A stretch of 64,000 nt of DNA from Saccharibacter floricola DSM 15669 (GTDB lineage: Bacteria; Pseudomonadota; Alphaproteobacteria; Acetobacterales; Acetobacteraceae): contig NZ_KB899333.1 of the NCBI RefSeq assembly GCF_000378165.1, forward strand, positions 124,001 to 188,000, in the 5' to 3' direction. The notes under the pieces were generated by a model. It was given only the letters and a program-made list of their open reading frames with translations, did not search any database and was not told where the DNA came from. Positions 61,768 through 64,000 of the stretch are shown here, one piece after another. Within the stretch, counting starts at the first letter, position 1, and each line of letters begins with the position of its first letter. The position numbers were made by a program, and so were the translations under genes.

Positions 61768-62856
61768 ATGACACCCCTAATGAACCCAGATACAGAAACC
61801 GCTATGACTGTATCTCTTCCTTCCTCTGATGCTCTTCAGCATATTGCTGCTGAGGCAGCAAAGCGCTCTCACGCAAACTCATCGTCGCGGCGTAATAAAT
61901 TGCCGCTGCGGGTTGGGACGCGTGCCTCTCCTCTGGCGTTGGTGCAAACGCGCCATTTTCTAACGCGTCTGACGCGCTTTTGCCCTGTTTTGCGCGATAT
62001 GGGCGCTTTTAAAGAAGAGCAGATGAATACGTCAGGCGATCTGAATTTGAAAGATCGTTTGGCTGAAATTGGTGGGAAGGGTCTTTTCTCCAAAGAAATT
62101 CACGAACTTCTTGCGTTAGGCGGGATTGATTTCGCCGTGCATAGTTTAAAAGATTTGGAAACCAATCTTCCACCTGGTCTTGTCTTAGCGTGCACAATGA
62201 AGCGTGAAGATGCACGTGATGTTCTCGTTCTGCGAGATCGAACCGTTAAAGTAGACCCCAATGACCCTTATGCCTGTTTGCCTAAAGGGGCGTTGGTTGG
62301 GTGTGCTTCGGTGAGGCGGCAGGCACAAATGCTTCATAGACGTCCTGACCTGCGTTTTTGCTTATTGCGTGGCAATGTGCAGACCCGCCTTGATAAGCTT
62401 AATGCAGGCGCGTGTGACGCGACGTTGCTCGCTTATGCTGGGTTGAAACGTTTGGGGATGGAAGACCGCATTGATGTCCCCTTAGAGCCAGAGCACATGC
62501 TGCCTGCAGCGGGGCAGGGAATCGTGGGTGTGACCTTGCGAGAAAGTAATTACGAATTGCGTGAGCTGCTTTCTGCGATTGAAGACCCAGAGGCCCGCGC
62601 CGTTGCCACAGCAGAGCGCAGCTTGCTGGCAGAGCTGGATGGGTCGTGCCGTACGCCAATTGGTGGTTATGCGCGTCTCACAGACGGTGTGCTTCATCTT
62701 AGCGGTTTGGTTGCGAGCGAGGATGGAACGTTTTTACTGCGTCGTGAAGCGCAGGGACGCCCAGCAGACGCTGCTAAAATGGGGCGAGAGCTCGGGATTG
62801 AGCTGCGTGCGAATACGCCTCCGCATATCTTTGAAAAAATTATTAATCCATCATGA
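61768..62856 (+). CDS. hemC: Hydroxymethylbilane synthase (porphobilinogen deaminase)
   Basis: HemC links four porphobilinogens into hydroxymethylbilane for heme and cobalamin. The dipyrromethane cofactor attaches to Cys294 in LDGSCRTPIGGY. Other blocks are RVGTRASPLALVQTR, EQMNTSGDLNLKDRLAEIGGKGLFSKEI and LRGNVQTRLDKL. The first 45 residues are not conserved; ATG at 61768, 61780 and 61804 are all possible. It overlaps hemD by 4 bp (ATGA). Confidence 0.95.
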   Translation: MTPLMNPDTETAMTVSLPSSDALQHIAAEAAKRSHANSSSRRNKLPLRVGTRASPLALVQTRHFLTRLTRFCPVLRDMGAFKEEQMNTSGDLNLKDRLAEIGGKGLFSKEIHELLALGGIDFAVHSLKDLETNLPPGLVLACTMKREDARDVLVLRDRTVKVDPNDPYACLPKGALVGCASVRRQAQMLHRRPDLRFCLLRGNVQTRLDKLNAGACDATLLAYAGLKRLGMEDRIDVPLEPEHMLPAAGQGIVGVTLRESNYELRELLSAIEDPEARAVATAERSLLAELDGSCRTPIGGYARLTDGVLHLSGLVASEDGTFLLRREAQGRPADAAKMGRELGIELRANTPPHIFEKIINPS

Positions 62857-63542
62857 ACAAAGCTCCCTCTCGTATGGTCGTAGTGACGCGCCCTGAGCCG
62901 GGTTTGTCGGACACGCTGGCTCGGTTACGGGAGGGGGGATGGCGTGCTGTGTCTTGCCCTGTCATGGTGATACAGCCTGTAGCGCCTTTGCCGTTTATTG
63001 AGGGAGATGCGTTGGTCATTACGAGTGCTCAGGCGTTACCTGCGCTAGCTGAGCAGCCTAAAGAGCGGCTTCTTCTTACAGTAGGTAAGCAGACAGCAGA
63101 TCGCGCACGGAAGGCGGGCTTTACACAGGTAAAGGCGGCTCAAGGGAAGAGAGAGGGGCTGGTCGCTCTTTGTCGCGCCTATGGTGTGTCAGGAGAACGT
63201 GTGAGCTTTGTGTGCGGGTGCGGCTGGCGCGGTCAGGCTTATAGCCGTGCGGTTGCAGACCAGCTTGGAGCCCGATGGGTCAAGGGGTATCAAGTTCAAC
63301 GCACATCTTGCTTGGCAAAGGAAGCTGTGCAGGCGTTGAGTGAACGAGATGTTGAGGCGATCTGTTTTTATTCGGTAGAAACGGTGCGTGCGTTTCTTTC
63401 TCTTTGCCCAGCATCGCTGACCGCCGCTTTGCGGAGCGTGCGGGCTGTGTGCTTGTCTGAGGCGATTGCCGCTGAAGCACGAGACATTGTGTGGCGTGAG
63501 GTCTGTTTTGGCGATCCGGTAGCGGTGCTTGGGAGCCCCTGA
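62853..63542 (+). CDS. hemD: Uroporphyrinogen-III synthase (divergent)
   Basis: HemD cyclises hydroxymethylbilane to uroporphyrinogen III. The 229-residue protein has the characteristic weak conservation: VVVTRPEPGLSDTLARLREGG at the start, ALVITSAQALPALAEQ, LLLTVGKQTADRARKAGF, and the ICFYSVETVRAFLSL segment. Position and overlap behind hemC support the call more strongly than motifs do. It ends 4 bp before a strong terminator. Confidence 0.85.
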   Translation: MNKAPSRMVVVTRPEPGLSDTLARLREGGWRAVSCPVMVIQPVAPLPFIEGDALVITSAQALPALAEQPKERLLLTVGKQTADRARKAGFTQVKAAQGKREGLVALCRAYGVSGERVSFVCGCGWRGQAYSRAVADQLGARWVKGYQVQRTSCLAKEAVQALSERDVEAICFYSVETVRAFLSLCPASLTAALRSVRAVCLSEAIAAEARDIVWREVCFGDPVAVLGSP

Positions 63543-63546
63543 CATA

Positions 63547-63576
63547 AAAAAGGAGGAGCCGAGGCCCCTCCTTTTT
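63547..63576. terminator. Bidirectional terminator between hemD and secB
   Basis: AAAAAGGAGG / CCTCCTTTTT forms a perfect 10-bp stem with a 10-base loop. A and T ends permit both directions, ending the convergent hemD and secB transcripts. Confidence 0.9.
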
Positions 63577-63586
63577 GAAGCGGATT

Positions 63587-64000
63587 TTATGCTTCGCCTT
63601 CTGGTTCTGGGAAGTTTTGTTCCCGCTTTGCTTGCCAAAGAGCAGCAAAGTCGATCGGCTGAAGCACGATCGGTGGGAAGCCACCATCGCGGGTAACATC
63701 GCTGATAATCGCACGAGCGAATGGGAAGAGAAGGCGTGGGGCCTCGACCAGCAGAAGTGGCTCAACGAGGTCATCAGGGGCGCCTTCTAGTGTGACGATC
63801 GCCGCATAGGTGAGCTCAACGATAAAGACGATACGACCAGGTTCATTGCTGCCTTCAGCGGCAGGCTCAGTGGCTTCTGCGCGGATGATGACAGAGACTT
63901 CGAAAACCGGCTGGTCTTTTTCAATACGATTTGCCTGCACGTCGATATTAACACCAACCTGCGGAGCACTGCGTAATGAGGCGAAGGTTTCAGCGCCCCG
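63587..64000 (-). CDS. secB: Protein-export chaperone SecB (partial)
   Basis: SecB keeps preproteins unfolded and delivers them to SecA. The open frame continues beyond the right edge, so the N-terminus is missing (about 137 residues visible). Visible hallmarks are PQVGVNIDVQANRIEKDQ, VFEVSVIIRAEA, FIVELTYAAIVTLEG, LLLVEAPRLLFPFARAIISDVTRDGGFPP and LQPIDFAALW, all typical of the SecB core. Confidence 0.94.
   Translation of the reverse strand, partial: RGAETFASLRSAPQVGVNIDVQANRIEKDQPVFEVSVIIRAEATEPAAEGSNEPGRIVFIVELTYAAIVTLEGAPDDLVEPLLLVEAPRLLFPFARAIISDVTRDGGFPPIVLQPIDFAALWQAKREQNFPEPEGEA

Noticed and set aside
1-64000. CRISPR arrays, insertion sequences, prophage, integrons, toxin-antitoxin genes
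   Set aside because: No spaced direct repeats, transposase, integrase or toxin-like genes were found when reading the window.

Overview
The window is a 64 kb piece of chromosome from an acetic acid bacterium (Alphaproteobacteria, Acetobacteraceae). This rests on the alphaproteobacterial gene order (skp-lpxD-fabZ-lpxA-lpxI; rpmH-rnpA-yidD-yidC-engB-argB-dapD-dapE; rnd-kdsD-lptC-lptA-lptB), a PmtA-type phospholipid methyltransferase, moderate GC and very compact spacing. A flower- or insect-associated genus (Saccharibacter, Neokomagataea, Bombella) is a guess only. Nearly all of it is core genome. I see no CRISPR array, transposase, integrase, phage module or rRNA.

Layout. 1-4.3 kb: outer-membrane chaperone and lipid A synthesis (end of skp, lpxD, fabZ, lpxA, lpxI), then a VOC/GloA protein. 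4.3-11.6 kb: a YkgJ-type cysteine-cluster protein, then rpmH, rnpA, yidD, yidC, engB, argB, dapD, dapE. 11.6-13.9 kb on the minus strand: def, fmt, truA. 14.0-14.8 kb: a small heat-shock protein with a heat-shock-type promoter and a ROSE-like RNA thermometer, plus a DUF1150 protein. 14.9-18.9 kb on the minus strand: rnd, kdsD, lptC, lptA, lptB, preceded by tRNA-Leu(CAG). 19.4-25.4 kb: gltD-gltB with a Fur-like promoter. 25.4-33.7 kb: pepF, a UbiB-family kinase, uvrB, an aldose-epimerase-like gene, greB, gshB. 33.7-34.1 kb: no gene, but strongly structured on the plus strand. 34.6-37.7 kb: pmtA, a riboswitch-like leader, a COX1-like membrane protein without the active-site ligands, ctaB and a tiny CoxF-like ORF. 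37.8-43.9 kb on the minus strand: Tim44-like protein, pmbA, M16 peptidase, thrC and a royal-jelly/yellow-like secreted protein.

44-51.1 kb is the least ordinary part: a TPR-glycosyltransferase, a PepSY/DUF3325 inner-membrane pair, a very AT-rich stretch with palindromes and a FemAB/GNAT-like gene, then a TonB-dependent siderophore receptor with a Fur-box-like promoter. This is an iron-uptake locus with probable foreign DNA inserted. 51.4-64 kb returns to core genes: glnD, mutS, free-methionine-sulfoxide reductase, murJ, glutathione peroxidase, gpsA, tsaD, hemC, hemD and the secB end.

Functional links: envelope building (lipid A, LPS transport, Kdo precursor, lipid II flippase, YidC/YidD) and nitrogen metabolism (gltBD with glnD) dominate. 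Iron control may tie the receptor to gltBD, because both promoters share the 11-mer AATAATTCTCA. No complete new multi-gene system was found. The best candidates for something undescribed are the ligand-less COX1 paralogue with its structured leader, the structured gene-free region after gshB, and the AT-rich island in the iron locus.
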